Counted from the stretch's first letter, positions 37,171 to 50,050 are shown. The stretch: 64,000 nt of DNA from Candolleomyces eurysporus (GCA_027579435.1 JANBPK010001481.1:1-64000), one strand, 5' to 3'. Notes: a model not told the origin generated them from the sequence alone. A program made the numbers and translations.

Positions 37171-37728
37171 GGTGGGAAATCAACGTTAATCAACACTCAG
37201 TCAAGGAGAATGAGGTTGTCTAGCATCCAGTAAACACCCATCACCCCTAAGAAACTGGTTATTGAGCGCCTACTGAATTCTTATGGCGCCGCGTGTGAGT
37301 TATTAGTTAAACATTAACACACTGCCCAGATACCCGGCACGTTGCCTGTTGGCAACAGGTTGGGTTGTCTGTGGGGACTCGATATTAGTGGCCACTGCCT
37401 CCCTCCCGTATCACATCTTGCTTGCCCACCATCCCCTGCGTGATGNCCCCCCGAATCCAAGAAACCTAACGTCTGGTCTCGTGTCTTTTCACGATTCAGA
37501 AGTCGCAGGAGCAAATCATCTAGTGCTCAACTTGAAGGCTCGTCCCCAATTGCCGCGGCAGCTGGATCGTCATCATTTCAATATTCTTCCACATGCTTAG
37601 CTCCTGCCTTGTCGCCTCCCGCGGACGCCCTAACCTTTCCGGATATCCATGGATCCCAGCCTCCAATCCGTCAATCTCAAAGTAATACCAGTAGCGAGGT
37701 ACACTCCTTGCACAATGTGGCATCCCCG
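37171..37728. promoter_or_regulatory. intergenic region between divergent NLR-like genes
   Basis: 558 bp separate the starts of the NB-ARC-TPR and NACHT genes and must hold both promoters. The frame of the NACHT gene is open upstream to 37609 without an ATG. N at 37446. Confidence 0.45.
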
Positions 37729-39916
37729 ATGCCTGGAAATCAAGTTCTCCTGCGGCCACCTCAGCCATTTCCAATGCTGCATCAACGGGCAGCACCAAAG
37801 GCCGATGGCGTGACGTCTTTCTTTCCTGGCGCCAGCGGCGTGAACATGCGGGATATACAGTATTTCGAAAATACCCATATTACTATGCATTCAGGTGGTG
37901 GCATTGACGATACCCCGAATGATGGTGCGTCAAACTCATTCATTGTCAATTCCGCTGAGAAGCTGAGCCTCAATCACTAAATTCTGCAGGCTGGGAACTG
38001 CTGTTGAAGAATATCGCACCCAATGCTCTGCATGATTCGAGCGCCCGATACGACGCCCCGAAGTGCGATGAAGACACTCGTGTTGAAGTTACTGATGAGA
38101 TCATGGAATGGATCCAAAATCGCGACGCTCCTCAACGCTTGCTATGCATGACGGGCGCTGCGGGTGCTGGAAAATCTGCGCTGCAGCAAACTACAGCCGA
38201 ACGTTGCATGGAGTTGGACATCCTTTCTGCAGCGTTCTTCTGTTCTTGTACAGACCCCACTCGAAACACAACCGCTTTCATCGTCCCTACCATTGCCTAC
38301 CAGATAGGATTAAAGCACCACGGCTTCCGAAGGTCCGTTGCCGCTGCCGTGAAGCACGACCCCACGATCTTCTCTCGGTCTCTACAATCCCAGATGGATG
38401 TCCTCATTGTTCGCCCCTTCGAGAGCCTCGGAAGGAGTCCGGGACTTGACACCAACACCTTTCCGTATGCCGTTCTCATTGATGGCCTCGATGAGTGCAT
38501 TGGCCAATATGGCACTACACCCACCGAAGCTGACGATCGATGCCAGGCCGAAGATCGACAAGCAGAGTTATTGGCCGCCATTAAGCGCTGCATCGTCGAC
38601 AACAATCTCCCCTTTCGCGTATTTATAGCCAGCAGACCAGAATGGGCTATCCGTACTGCGCTCAAACCTGGTGGTTATCTACGGCAGGTGGCGTACCACA
38701 TAGAACTCAGTGACAATTACGACGCTTCTGGGGATATGCGTCGATACCTGCAGAGGAGGTTCATAAATATCGGTCTACAAATCGGCGATCCCCAATGGTT
38801 CAGCGAAGATGCCATCGAGACTCTTGTCCAAGCTGCGTCGGGGCAGTTTATTTACGTCGCCACAGTGTATAAGTACATATCGGAGCGTCGAAGTTCTCCA
38901 GCGGAGAGGCTGAAGGTTATCCTCACTTGGACACCGCACGACGGGCAAGTGGTGCGTCCGTTCGAAGCGCTGGATAGACTTTATGCCAAAATCCTGTTGA
39001 CTGCAAAGAAGGCGTACGAAGCTGTTGATATCCACCACGGACGCGATTTTCTTCTTCTTTTCCGGGCACACCATATGTGTGTTGACGGGTTTTATATTTC
39101 TCTTGTGTTCACAATACTTAGATGTCCAGCGGACGTCCTTTCTGCACTGCTTGGCCTGGAAGCTAGGGCCGAGTACATCCTGTCCTCTGACCTCCGCTCC
39201 CTTGTAACCCTCGAGGAGGACAGTGTTGGTGATCTATATCTACGTCTGTACCACAAATCCTTCTCCGATTTTCTGGAGGATGAAAGTCGTGCAAAGGAAT
39301 TGTTTGTACCAGAATCCCGTGTTTATACACACCTCGCAAAGCGCTGTATGCAACACATCATCGAATGTCCGCTGGACTTTGACTCTCGTGCGTATCGCAA
39401 GTTGATTCTAGTATTGGCACTGACTTTGACCCGACTTATACCCTCTTATTTTAGTACCGGATCAATGGGAAGAACTCCCCCTCCCAGAGCAACATAGGTA
39501 TTCCTTGAAAGAAGCCACCGAGAACTTGCCGTTTTTCTTGTGTCAAGCAAACACTCTGGATGATGAAATTGCTGATTTCACCCATCACGATGGATGGCCA
39601 AAACTCCAAAAGTTGTTGCTTCTAGTCATGGCAACTCGAAAAGGGTGGCTTCGCTCCATCAAGAATTGGAAGCTTTGGATCGATTGTCTTCGCCATTTTA
39701 CGGACAATTTGGCAGTGAGCGATCTTCTTCTGTTCTGAGGTGACAACTAACATCGTTTCGGTGTTTCTTTAGGCCCGAAAGCCTGAGGTTGCTGCGATTA
39801 TCGACGAGTTGCTTGAAAAGGTGAAGCGTGATCGGGAGGACTTGGATCGCGAAATGGGGGATTTAACTTCTGATTCGAACCAGCCCTCGTTGGGCCCCTC
39901 TTCCCTTACCGAATGA
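37729..39916 (+). CDS. NACHT-domain P-loop NTPase
   Basis: Fungal NLR-like protein of 665 residues from exons 37729-37924, 37990-39387, 39455-39714 and 39773-39916, all in phase. Start taken at the first in-frame ATG (MPGNQVLLRP); an upstream exon is possible. Near the N-terminus lies MRDIQYFENTHITMHSGG, a short motif like those before other mushroom NACHT domains. Walker A is GAAGAGKS (121-128); the Walker B region is PYAVLIDGLDEC; VFIASRPEW follows. The C-terminal part has LRLYHKSFSDFLEDES, a conserved winged-helix-like end of this family, and no WD or TPR repeats. Ends with a charged helix. Confidence 0.9.
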
Positions 39917-40163
39917 TTTGATCGTCTACCCCAAATCCTGTTGCCTAATATGTGATGTATTTCTTACCTACCGGTATTACTACCTGCAATACGAGTTGGA
40001 GCATCAGGCTTCCAGCAAACACAATTAAATTTTGAAGACAACCAGTATTGAAAGAGTAGCACTAGCCACTACCACACCCAATCGGAACGGATCCTTTCTG
40101 ACTCAGACGCTGAAGACCCCCGCCTCTCGAATTCCGAAAGCATTGCGGGAAGGTCGCCAGAGC

Positions 40164-40680
40164 CTACACCTCTCCAATGCTCGGTTCCACAACAGCGTTC
40201 GTATGTGACATATCCGAACCATGAAACTCATTCGTGAGGTATATGAGTCGGAGGCCTGTGCTCGACGTGTTTGCCTCGGTAGCAGAGAGGGTTACCTCCA
40301 ACCAGGGATCTCCAAGAGTAGAGTTGAAGATGGGGCTAGCTTTAGCGAAGTGAGATTCGTAGAGCACGAAAACCTCGCGACGTACGGTGATCATTGAACG
40401 CGAATACCCTGTCCGCCATGGTGCTCCAGCCTTTAACTGCTGCAAGATTTTGTTGACGCGAGCCTGGAATTTTGCCGAGGAGCTGGTGAAGGTCCCCGCT
40501 ACAGAACGTTCAAAAGACAGATCAATAGTGAGTGAGCACCAGAAGAGAAGAATTGTTTGTGACTTACGGCCCAGGCTTGGATCTTAAAATCTTTCAAGAC
40601 GACTACACTTCCATCCGGAGGTCCAGGTTGGAACCAGCCTGCTTCGTTGCATCTGTAGACCGTAAACAATGTCTTGAGAA
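40164..40680 (-). pseudogene. gene remnant, two conserved-looking blocks in clashing frames
   Basis: On the minus strand one block (about 40680-40568) reads TLFTVYRCNEAGWFQPGPPDG and SVVVLKDFKIQAWA up to a donor gtaagtc. A second (40498-40164) reads GTFTSSSAKFQARVNKIL, then SRSMITVRREVFVLYESHF to a stop. Composition looks coding, but joining at the obvious splice sites leaves the phases incompatible and no clear start exon is seen. Either a real gene with an unusual splice or a decayed one. I do not recognise the family. Confidence 0.4.
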
Positions 40681-40699
40681 AGAGAGAGAAAGACGATGG

Positions 40700-41521
40700 C
40701 GGTGCTGCACTCAGTGTCTACATTTACGGTCGTAAATCATTATCAAATTCTATCGATGCAGATGCATACTTCGAAGACTTAGACCCAATGGTGACAAACG
40801 ATGGACAGGCTCTGGAAGAGAAGGAAAGAAAACTTCGTGAGCCTTCGCGGAGACTGTCGTGAGTAACGCTAACTCGCTTCTGTGGTCGTACTGCCACCAC
40901 ACACTGGATNAAAAAACACGAAGGTTACTAAGCAATTTAGTTTGCGATAGGCGAAAATCCAGCACGCACGAGAAGCAATCATGCTTCTGAAAAGGTCGGC
41001 GAGGGTACAGTATTCAAAAATTGCAGCCAGAAACAAGCCACCCCTTCTAGAAACGAGAATGAAGGTCTACTGGAGTGTGACAAAATCAATACAGTAGTCC
41101 TGAGCGAACTTGGACCAATCTGTATCCGAATCTCTGTCATACGAGTTTGGTTGCAAGAATCAGTTCCAAGTAGGGAGGGCCTCACCCTGGTGGGAACGGG
41201 TCCAGGATCGGAGAATCTGAAGCCTCTTGACAGAACTCTCTTTGTACTCCGTGGAGTCGGTGTAGCCTATCTTGGCCATTACAAGGAAAGCTCAAAGCCA
41301 GAGGATCTTGGTTTGAGCGCTGGTCACAAAACAGGATTTCATTACCGCTGCGGCGTTGATAAGAATCCGCGCCAAACTACATTGCACGGGTGGGACGAGC
41401 CAATCGAGCTCTTGGTGGCTACAGGGGCCGGGAGGGGTATTTAAAAGTAGGAGTCTGCAGCCGTTTTAAGCTGTGCGCTTATTGCCAACGCCCCGCACTC
41501 TCAATTTCGTCGTCAATAAGG
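40700..41521. other. intergenic region, nothing recognised
   Basis: Short ORFs only; N at 40910. The last 60 bases form the promoter and leader of the gene at 41522; gggtatttaaaag (41435-41447) is a possible TATA element about 80 nt upstream. Confidence 0.4.
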
Positions 41522-42262
41522 ATGGCAGCATCCTTAGTGTATACACCAAGCACATACGACACTTTACCTTCTCTCCATGACGCTGCGAGTGAATATCACA
41601 AGCGCAACGTATCTGATATTCTGGACAGCTCTGTCCGCCCACTGTTCCTCGACTCCAACCTATACGAGAAATACGGCGTCTCGTTGTTGCACAAGCACTT
41701 TTCCATGGGCCCAACGGAGCGCTTAGTCGAGTTTCACCATACCTCGACGCCTTGGTCGATTGGAGAAGACAAAACCGACGCGACTCTTCGGCACCATGAC
41801 GGATATATCGTCCCGAGGATGTTCTCGTTTAAAAACGATGAGTCCTCAGAGGCTGGAATGCCCATGCCGTACGAGTTCGCCTTCACCTACGACGAGCCGA
41901 AGGCGTTGACAGAAGCGGAGATGGCGTTCTTCAAGGTATTTTCAGCTCTCCTCGTCGCTTACAAGCTTCAGGATATCCTCGGGATATGCCTTCTCACCGA
42001 TGCGGACAACGATTTCCCGCTCGAAATCACGGAAGGAAGGGCCAACATTATGATCAAGGGAAACACCATTCCAGCCGACGATGTTATTGAAGCCGTGTGG
42101 ATTTTCTCTCCAGAGCCGCTCCCGGCCACAAATGAGAGCGGTGAGGAGGGGGCGGAGGCGAAGGAGTTCCTGCTGCCTCCCGGAAAGGTGCCTTACAGGA
42201 CGTGGAAGTGCGTCAAGGCCTGCAAGAATACGGGCACTGCGCATACAGTCCATTCACCGTAG
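41522..42262 (+). CDS. uncharacterised intronless protein
   Basis: Single open frame of 246 residues from an ATG at 41522, with a possible TATA element (ggtatttaaaag) about 80 nt upstream. No signal peptide or membrane segment. Segments KYGVSLLHKHFSMGPTERLV and FHHTSTPW near residues 49-82 resemble a motif I associate with conserved hypothetical proteins of higher fungi; the rest is acidic with no catalytic motif. The C-terminus includes a Cys-x3-Cys (CVKAC). Soluble and of unknown role. Absence of introns is unusual in this window. Confidence 0.7.
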   Translation: MAASLVYTPSTYDTLPSLHDAASEYHKRNVSDILDSSVRPLFLDSNLYEKYGVSLLHKHFSMGPTERLVEFHHTSTPWSIGEDKTDATLRHHDGYIVPRMFSFKNDESSEAGMPMPYEFAFTYDEPKALTEAEMAFFKVFSALLVAYKLQDILGICLLTDADNDFPLEITEGRANIMIKGNTIPADDVIEAVWIFSPEPLPATNESGEEGAEAKEFLLPPGKVPYRTWKCVKACKNTGTAHTVHSP

Positions 42263-44882
42263 CGGCTACTGTGATCATCAGGATCCTACCTCCCTTCATT
42301 GTTGTATCCGTTGAAATTAATCTGTATAACTATGTTGGAAATCCCCATGTACAACAGCATCTGTGCCCTTCCCAGTTCCCGTCCTCCTTTCATTGTCGTA
42401 TCCGTTGAAATTTATTTTGGATAACTATGTTGGAAATCCCCATGTACAATAGCGTCTACCAGTATGCCATTCCCAAAAAATAAAATATGTATTATTTATT
42501 GTCAGTTCTCAAGTTCTCTCATCCTATGTATTTCCCTTTGCTATCATTTTTATCGTGTTCTGAGTTGATCTAACTCAAACGTAGCATTGTTGGAAGTTTA
42601 AATGCCTGTGTATAATAGAGTAGTTTCAATGCTCCCCCGAGTCCCAGTCGTGTGTGTACTATCAGTGAGTGTTCCTGCTGCAGCTCAGCGACGGCCTCCG
42701 GCTTTGCTCCGGCTAGCTCATGATAAAGCAGTCGACCAGGTACGCGAATTTGCCGTTCGATGCGACAGGAACCGTGAAGAGCCGTGTTAAAGGGATCCGT
42801 GATAACAATACTGCCGCTTTGGAGGGCGGCGGAGGTGGCGGTGCGTGACGTCACTGCGTCGGGCAGCAGACGGCCGACGCCCGAATTCCTGTTCAGGTTC
42901 TCAATGGCATTTGCCATTTGAATGCGAAGTCCAAGTTCCGAGCCCCATTTTCTTCTGATTGGGGTTGCGCTGAGGTCGGAACTACAGTCAAAATAACGTA
43001 CGTAGAGCCAATGATTGCAACAGCTGCCAATTAGAACAGTATGGCGTATTTCGAGCGCACGGAATAGCACGGAAGCTGCTTAGTCTTTCTACCGTACACA
43101 CCCTTTCGGAAGGGAACATACCTTCCTTTATCAGTGAACATATCATCCATTTACGCTGACTACTACTATGAGTCTGTGGCACAGGGATGAGGAGAAAATG
43201 GAGATCTGTACCTGAACCTGGGGAACAGCTTGTAAATCTGGGGTAAAGACTATCCCGCTCGTCGACGCCGTCCGGAGCTTGTTTGCACGAATCTCAGCCA
43301 CAATCCGTACATACCGAGTGCTCAAATAAGTAATTAGAAGGTGCTATTGTGGCTAGAGTCGATCTAGAGGGGCCTTGACACGGGATGGACAACGGCAAGG
43401 AGTCCCTACGGCATAAACGGAGCGAGATAGCGAATGTAGATGGCGTCTCGCATCCAATCATTGTCGGAGATGGAAGCGATGGCATTGGTGGTGCCACTTC
43501 TTGAGGATAATGCGGCGAGAAACGATACCCTCGCTATAGACGAGTTTCTATTCAGCTGATCCCTCACAGGTAAACACACTCGGGCTCTCTGGCCATATTA
43601 TCGGAAGCTGGAGTTATCGAAGCGAGTATGCACGTTCGCTGCGCGCCAAGAGGGTGGTTGTTAGCGGACTTGACCAATGGTAAGCGTCGGATCCTCTGGA
43701 GTGGCGGAGAAGCAAGCACCTCGCAACATTATGAAGGGGTACGTATACGTCTACGGAAGATAGAAGCACCAGGACTTAATGTGGATACAGTGGCTTTGAA
43801 AACTTCTGTTGCTTCTACAATGCCAAGGCTTGCATTGAAGGCGCCATAATGCGATCGGGGACCCACTTGCGCTAGTCGGACCCTTATTCGCGCGCTCGCA
43901 GTCCCTCCAGTCCCGGGTAACGCAACATTTCACCTCATCGAGAGTAACGTAGCCTTGGGCTGGATCAGGAACTTGAAGTGGATGTTTTGTCAATCCTGGG
44001 AGAACGGCACAACGAAATGCCTTTTCGCGCGTTGATAGCGAGGAAAACGGAGAAGGGCTGATAAGAGGGAAGTCTGAGCCTGGAAACTCTAATGAGCTTC
44101 ATCGGACACTTGCCAACTTCAGCTTACTTCGGCTGAATCCCCTTGCTCTGAGCCTGAGATCCCCGCAGGGTGGCTACAGTGCCCGAGTAGAAGTTTGCCA
44201 AGGGCTTTCGCCATTGTTTCCAATGGCGTGGTGCATTGAATCTTACTTCGTGGTTGGCCGGAGGACCGTGTTCTTCAATTAATTTCGGTCAGGCTGTCTG
44301 CCAAGCCGCCGTCGAGTTTCCTCGCAGCCAAGGGTGAGTGTGATGGATGTGAGTACTATTTATAGTGGATCATAAACGTGCTCGCTATGATGTGATGTGA
44401 CAGCTGTTGGATACATTTGTAGAACGTGTGCCGAGATCTCCTCCATTGTAAGGGGCTCTGACATACTGCGGTCCTATTCTTACTCGTTGAAATTAGGGTG
44501 ATAGTACCGCAAAGGTACTATCCGTCGCATCCGACGCCTGAGATGAAGCCCCACATGAACCCATGATCAATTCAAACAATACAATAGCCTTATGATCAAA
44601 TCGTAAACGCTTTTAGCTTCGGAATCAGTGGAAATATGCAGTTGGAAACGAGATATGACATCCCATCAGCAATCGTATCCTTGACCCGAGCTCCGTATCC
44701 CAAATGGTTCCCCACTTTCCAGCCCCATCCGCCAAGCACATCTGAAATCTGGGAGCCAGATTTATATACGGGGAGCCATAGCGTCTGGGTTCCGCTTTTT
44801 CAACTGCCCCTCTACCCCTCTAGCTTTCTTATTAACACGGCCGTTGACAACGTTATCAAACATCACAGCCGACATATGAGGG
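42263..44882. other. long intergenic region
   Basis: 2.6 kb without a supported gene, apart from the tandem repeat at 42295-42456. A minus ORF of 166 codons (42570-43070) lacks an ATG at its start and any recognisable motif. Confidence 0.4.
42295..42456. repeat. tandem duplication, period 94 bp
   Basis: Two copies of about 68 bp (ttcattgttgtatccgttga ... ccccatgtacaacagc and ttcattgtcgtatccgttga ... ccccatgtacaatagc), starts 94 bp apart, directly after the stop codon of the gene at 41522-42262, so in its 3' UTR. Confidence 0.9.
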
Positions 44883-47694
44883 ATGGCTACACAAACGATG
44901 GTGCAACTCGATACGACCCTTGGGAGACCAAATATCCCCAAACACGGAATTGGTCACAGCGCCTTCCATGTCGTCTTTGATTACAAGTGCGTATCTACCC
45001 CGAATTACCTTTCCGCCCTCCATCCATCTTCCTGTCCATTTCTTAACCATATCTCCCTTTTAACCATCTACTCCCCTTCATACAGCGCCTCAAATCCACC
45101 AACACCGCGCTCCTCAGAGTCGGGATCATATAAAGTTGGATTGAATTCCGTACGAGGGCAGGCAGCAACCAAAGGAGACGTTGAACAGGCCGAGACACCC
45201 ACCACTGTTGACACTACCGCACCAACAACAGCCACACGACACAGCTCTTCGATGCCTAGAAATGGCTCCTCGAACTTGAGCTTGAATCTGGCCGAGTCCC
45301 TATCTTTTACGGAGCCCCCGCTGGCATGGGACTGGGACATTGAACATGAAGATCGGCAGAGGGAGCGCAAGGCTGACGCCGCTATGCGCGATACGACTCC
45401 ATTCGAAGTCGATAGGAGGCTACTGAAGGACGTGGTGAGGGAGAAGATGGGTATCGAGGTTGGGCGGATCAAGTTTTTGAGTGCCGGTGAGTGGCCATCT
45501 CCAGCTTCGATCCCGCACCGCGTTGTCTGACATCGTTGCAGGTACCTTCCACAAGGTCATTCAAATTGTTTATATGCTCGTACCGATGGCTTATCGCTTT
45601 GTAGGCCTACGTTATCACGCTCGTCAATCGCGAAGAGTTGGTTGCGCGTGTCGCCCGGCGATTCATGCCCCGGCTCAAGACAGAGTCTGAGGTTGCCACG
45701 ATGAGCTATCTTCGCGAAAAGACAACCGTCCCTGTGCCCAGGATATACCACTACGACTCCAATCCATGGAACCGATTAGGTGGAGAATTTATCCTCATGT
45801 CCAAGGTAACGGTTTTCTCCTTAAAATGGCTAGCGTCGCGTCCCCTGTCTGACGCACGTGATGTGATTTCAGGCTCCCGGAATTCCGCTCTCAAGAGTCT
45901 ACCATGGCCTTGCGTACAGCGACCTCGTCAAGCTGATTAAAAATCTAGCCAGCCTCACGATCCAGCTTTTCGCCCATAGATTCACGGACATTGGATCGCT
46001 CTACTTTGGCCCTGATCCTCGACTCCAAGCCATCGCCTCCGGAACCCCGACTCCCAAAGCCACTCTCCAGCATTACTCTGGCTTCCCGTTCTCGCCCACC
46101 TTGGGTCCCCTTTCGAGGACACCGTCTATGCAATCTGTGCATACGGTTACGCATAACTACCACGTTGGACCTATCATCTCCTGGCCGTTCTTTGGCTCCA
46201 ACCGAGGGAACCTCGACCATCCCACTGAACTGAACCNGGGGGCCCTGGTCAACGACAGTTTCCTATCTGGAATCTTGCGTTGAACGAGAGATCAACGGTG
46301 TCTTGAAGGAGAATGAGGGTAGTGCTGCACCCCACAGACTCCATCTGGATCCTGACGAAATCCACTCGTCATGGCACCACAAGCTGCGCGCTGTTCCCGG
46401 GGATGAGTCTGATGATTCGGATGAGTACGATTTGGAGGAGAGTGATGAGGAATGGGAGGGTCCTGGGTCGGCGATGTATCGTGATTACAGAAGGATGCAG
46501 CGAAGCACTTTCCTTGTTGCTCATTTGAATCGAAGAGAGGCTGCCGTGAAGCGGGAAATGGGGAGGTGGAAACAGCTTATGGAGCGACTAGTTGAGCAAG
46601 AACAGAAGGAAGGGGTAAAGGAGGAGTTCAGTTTGGATTGTCATGATTTGAGTTTGGAGAACGTGTTCGTGGATGAGAATGATCACAGCAAGATTGTAAG
46701 TCGTCCTCCTTCACCTTATTTTTAGCCCCTATTCGTATTGTCCGAGATTTCCTTCTCTTCTACATCTAATCTAATCTTTCACCGACTTACTGACCTGCTT
46801 CTTTTCTCATTGTAGACATGCGTCATTGATTGGGAGTCGACGACGACTCGACCGCTCTGGGCGTGCGCCCACGTCCCCGCGTGCCTCCAATCGAGTCCCT
46901 TCGTCTCGAAACTCTTCCGTCAAGCCATCGCCGAACTACCATNCGACCCTCACTTCCGCATTCCACCACCACCTGCGCATCCCAAGACTGGCCGCTCCAT
47001 CAGCGTCGACCCAGCGCAGCTCTGCCGTGAATGGCTGTACCACGAAGCGTCCGGTGCTCGATTACGCATGGCGCATCGGTGCGCTGAATGGGATGGCTGG
47101 GAGGAAGGCCTCGTGGATAGTATCTTGGGGCCGGAGGAGATTGAGAAAGAGTGGTTCAAGGTGGGGAGTAGCGAGTATGATCATGAGTCGTTGAGAGCAG
47201 CGATTGCTTCGCCCGGGCATGATCATGGCCATGAACATGAGATTGATGGGGAGGTCGGTTTGGGTGCGTCGCTTTGGTCTTCGAAGGCAAAGAATGATGC
47301 TCCTTCGTCGTATCGGGATCGGTATAATGGGAGTGCGGGTACTGGGAAGAATGGCAGGAGTAATGGTGTTGGGGCTGGGTCGGGAGGTAGGCGGGGTGGT
47401 GCAGCCGCTGCTCGTGGAGCTGCTTCAGTCCTGAACAAGCCTGCCAAGTTACCTTTCATTGCCGAAGAGCACCAGAAGGAGAAGATGCTCAACACCACGG
47501 GCGATATCTGTGGAGGAAGGGGTGGGGAGCTGGGGAGGCGGTTAGAAGCTTGGTTAACGGTGACCGGAGGTAACGAGGTTGAGCCGATGAAAAAGTGGAA
47601 AGGAGAGGCTGAGGACGAAGGTGGTGTCCATCATGGGGAAGAGTCTGCCAGCGTCCACGAGACCCGCGATCCAATTGGCCTGATTGGTCGTTGA
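44883..47694 (+). CDS. aminoglycoside-phosphotransferase-like kinase-fold protein
   Basis: APH/choline-kinase-fold protein of about 800 residues, in the group that includes yeast AIM9-like proteins. The ATG at 44883 is followed by an intron with donor gtgcgtat and acceptor cttcatacag, a Ser/Thr-rich stretch, then the N-lobe: KFLSAG, a tiny exon GTFHK (about 45542-45555), VNREELVARVARRFMPRLKT and EVATMSYLREKTTVPVPRIY. GEFILMSKAPG is the hinge. The catalytic loop is DCHDLSLENVFVD; the metal site CVIDWEST opens the next exon after the intron near 46697-46815. An Asp/Glu-rich insertion (near 46390-46470) and a Gly/His-rich tail are extra. Ns at 46237 and 46943 break frames. Substrate unknown; bacterial-type drug resistance is not implied. 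Confidence 0.8.
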
Positions 47695-48374
47695 ACGGAC
47701 CTGTACTTTCTTCCCACTCTCAAAGGTCTCCTCAACGAGACATACTACTTCTCGTTTAATTCTCTGCATATTTCGACCTACATTTATTGTTTGTTCCTTC
47801 CGAACTCTCACTTCCCTCTGCTTATTGCCAAGTAGAACCACCGCCTTATATTTTTCAAGCGGTGCTCTACGTATCATTTTCATCCACATCATCATGGTTC
47901 TTGGAGTTCATGCATTCTGTCCTCTTCATTTCCTCTGTCATGTCGTGTTCATGTCATAATGTCTCTCATTCGCTGCATTACTTTTCTTCGTGTTTCTGTT
48001 ACAATGATTCATTTTTTGTACCTATCTCTCTTCATGTACATATTTATTTAGGAAGAATTCGAAGCTTGGGCACCGGAGATGCTCAATCATTACCCTTTTG
48101 TACGTTCAATTCCTGCTTTCCCTTCGTTTATCTCTTAGCTGGGCGGAGGGAGGTGAAGGAAGGCCGTTGGTGAGAAAAATACATCAATGACATCATCAGG
48201 CCAAAAGTTTCAAACGAACTTCAACCATTGCTGACCCTCCTCACACTCCTAAGCGAACTGCTTGAATCATCGAAGAAGCTGAAGAACATGGTCAATCTTA
48301 GAGGCTCAGACTAAACTAGGTGGAAACGGACCTATGGAACGACGATGAACACTGGCAACTGGACGCCGACTTCC
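47695..48374. other. 3' flank of APH-like gene
   Basis: T-rich 3' UTR-like sequence to about 48130, then nothing recognisable. Confidence 0.4.
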
Positions 48375-50050
48375 CAAAGACATATCCGCGTCGCCGAGCT
48401 CGAAGAGATTCAGCAAACGAAATAGGGATTGCCCTGGCGAGATTGACGTCGAAGATAGTTCCAAAGGTTGGTTAGAAGACCAATACTCTGAGGATACCGC
48501 ACGCAATGCTGCAGTAGAGAAGGCTGCAAATTTCCTTCTGGAACAATGTGGACCGGATGGCATCGTCGTTCTGTCTTTCGATACCCATGAATTGTCCGCC
48601 TTGGTTCCCTCCCGGGCTGACAGCGATGGAACTCCCTTCACGTTCCTTTCTCGAATCTTCAAGGCCGCGCGGAGCATCCTCTAGCTCAACATATTTGCGC
48701 CATCTTTGTCTCCCTCGCTGAGCAGCCCAGTCAGCTCTTCCGTTGCAGGACTCTCTTTCACCTCAGTCCGTGAACGCTGTGGAGTTCATCGCTCACCTTG
48801 CACGCGCTCTGTACGATCAAACTACCACNTTTTTCATTATTGTACTTCATGGCCTACTTGCGAACCGCCGTTTCGGTGGGGTGCTAGGTGGGAGATGGGG
48901 ACTAAAGAGTCAAGGCTGATTTGCTTTGCTACGTGCAAGCTAGCCACTGCTAAGGACTCTCACTGGTACGATATCGGGATCTTAGCTTGCCTTGCCGTGC
49001 GATTCGCTTTCCGACCTCGGCCCACTAGGAGATCGAGCACGGCTGGGTCAAAAAGTGCTTGCGACTCTGTGTTAAGGCGGACCCCACTCCGACTCATCTA
49101 CGAATTGTGGGCGTCGTCCCTTGGGATCTTTTGCTCTCTGAGGCGGCATATGAACATCTCAATTTCGACGCAAAATACAGATTTGACAGTCCTCGCCAAA
49201 ATATTTTTGCACATGGGCGGTTCCATCTTGAGGATAGAGTCGTCGAGGGGCTGGTCATGAGCTTGATCCGTGGATGGAAGCCAGGGACACGATCGTTTTC
49301 AAGAATGCCCCTGGCCAGTGGAACTCGATGCGACCATGGGACCCATTCAGCCACAGTGCTATCCCCCTTCTGGGTTTTAAAATGGCTGCTTCCTGCCATG
49401 AAGAGTTGGGGCGCATGACCCCATCTGTTGGTGACGGTGGCGCTGGAATCACAATTCCGAAGGTGTTCGTGTATGGTGCAACCGTTTCGTGCAGAATCAA
49501 GATTGCAAGATCGTCAGCGCAAAATAAGTAACTATGCGCTCTCCTTTCTCGTGGGGTTGGCGTACTATGTCCCCCTAACTAAGCTGGGGTGGACGTACTA
49601 TGGATCGGACTTAGTGCGACGAAATTTGCGAGGACAATCTGGTGTTGATTCTGTGACATGCTAGCAGCTACTGCGAGCGGCATTATCACGATGGCGTGGG
49701 TTCTACTGTTCTATGGATCCCGTCGCGTTCGGTATTTGCGAGTCCAATCCCAAGCTCTCGATCATACGCATGGCGTTTTCTTTGGGCTCGACACGCAACC
49801 TACCCGTCACTCTGATAAACCAGGGCTCTCATCAACAACATGCCAGCGGGCCCTCGAGTCGACCTTTGGTATCGTATGAGTCGTATGANTTTTTGGTTCG
49901 CTGGAATCGGTCCCGAAACGTTCGGATGTGCGAACAAGAGGAGGTGAGCGAAACAGAGACCTTCTCGCTTCCTCTTGGTCGACGTACATGGTTGCCGACC
50001 CTGTCGATCCTAGCTTGTTGTCTAGTCTGTCTTGTCAGCGGGAGGAGCTG
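48375..50050 (+). pseudogene. multi-frame gene remnant
   Basis: Several coding-like blocks follow each other on the plus strand in different frames: DVEDSSKGWLEDQYSEDT to FLSRIFKAARSIL and a stop at about 48682; LRIVGVVPWDLLLSEAAYEH with NIFAHGRFHLEDR (about 49100-49250); GQWNSMRPWDPFSHSAIPLL to SCRIKIARSSAQNK (about 49310-49530); LVGLAYYVPLTKLGWTYYGS (about 49550-49615); DPVAFGICESNPKLS (about 49715). Each block is well formed, but frame changes occur without splice sites and there is a TAG after SVTC. Ns at 48829 and 49889. I read it as one decayed gene of an uncharacterised family; sequencing errors could explain part of it. Confidence 0.5.

Noticed and set aside
42570..43070. Minus-strand ORF of 166 codons
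   Set aside because: Begins with GTG, has no recognisable motif and no intron or promoter support.
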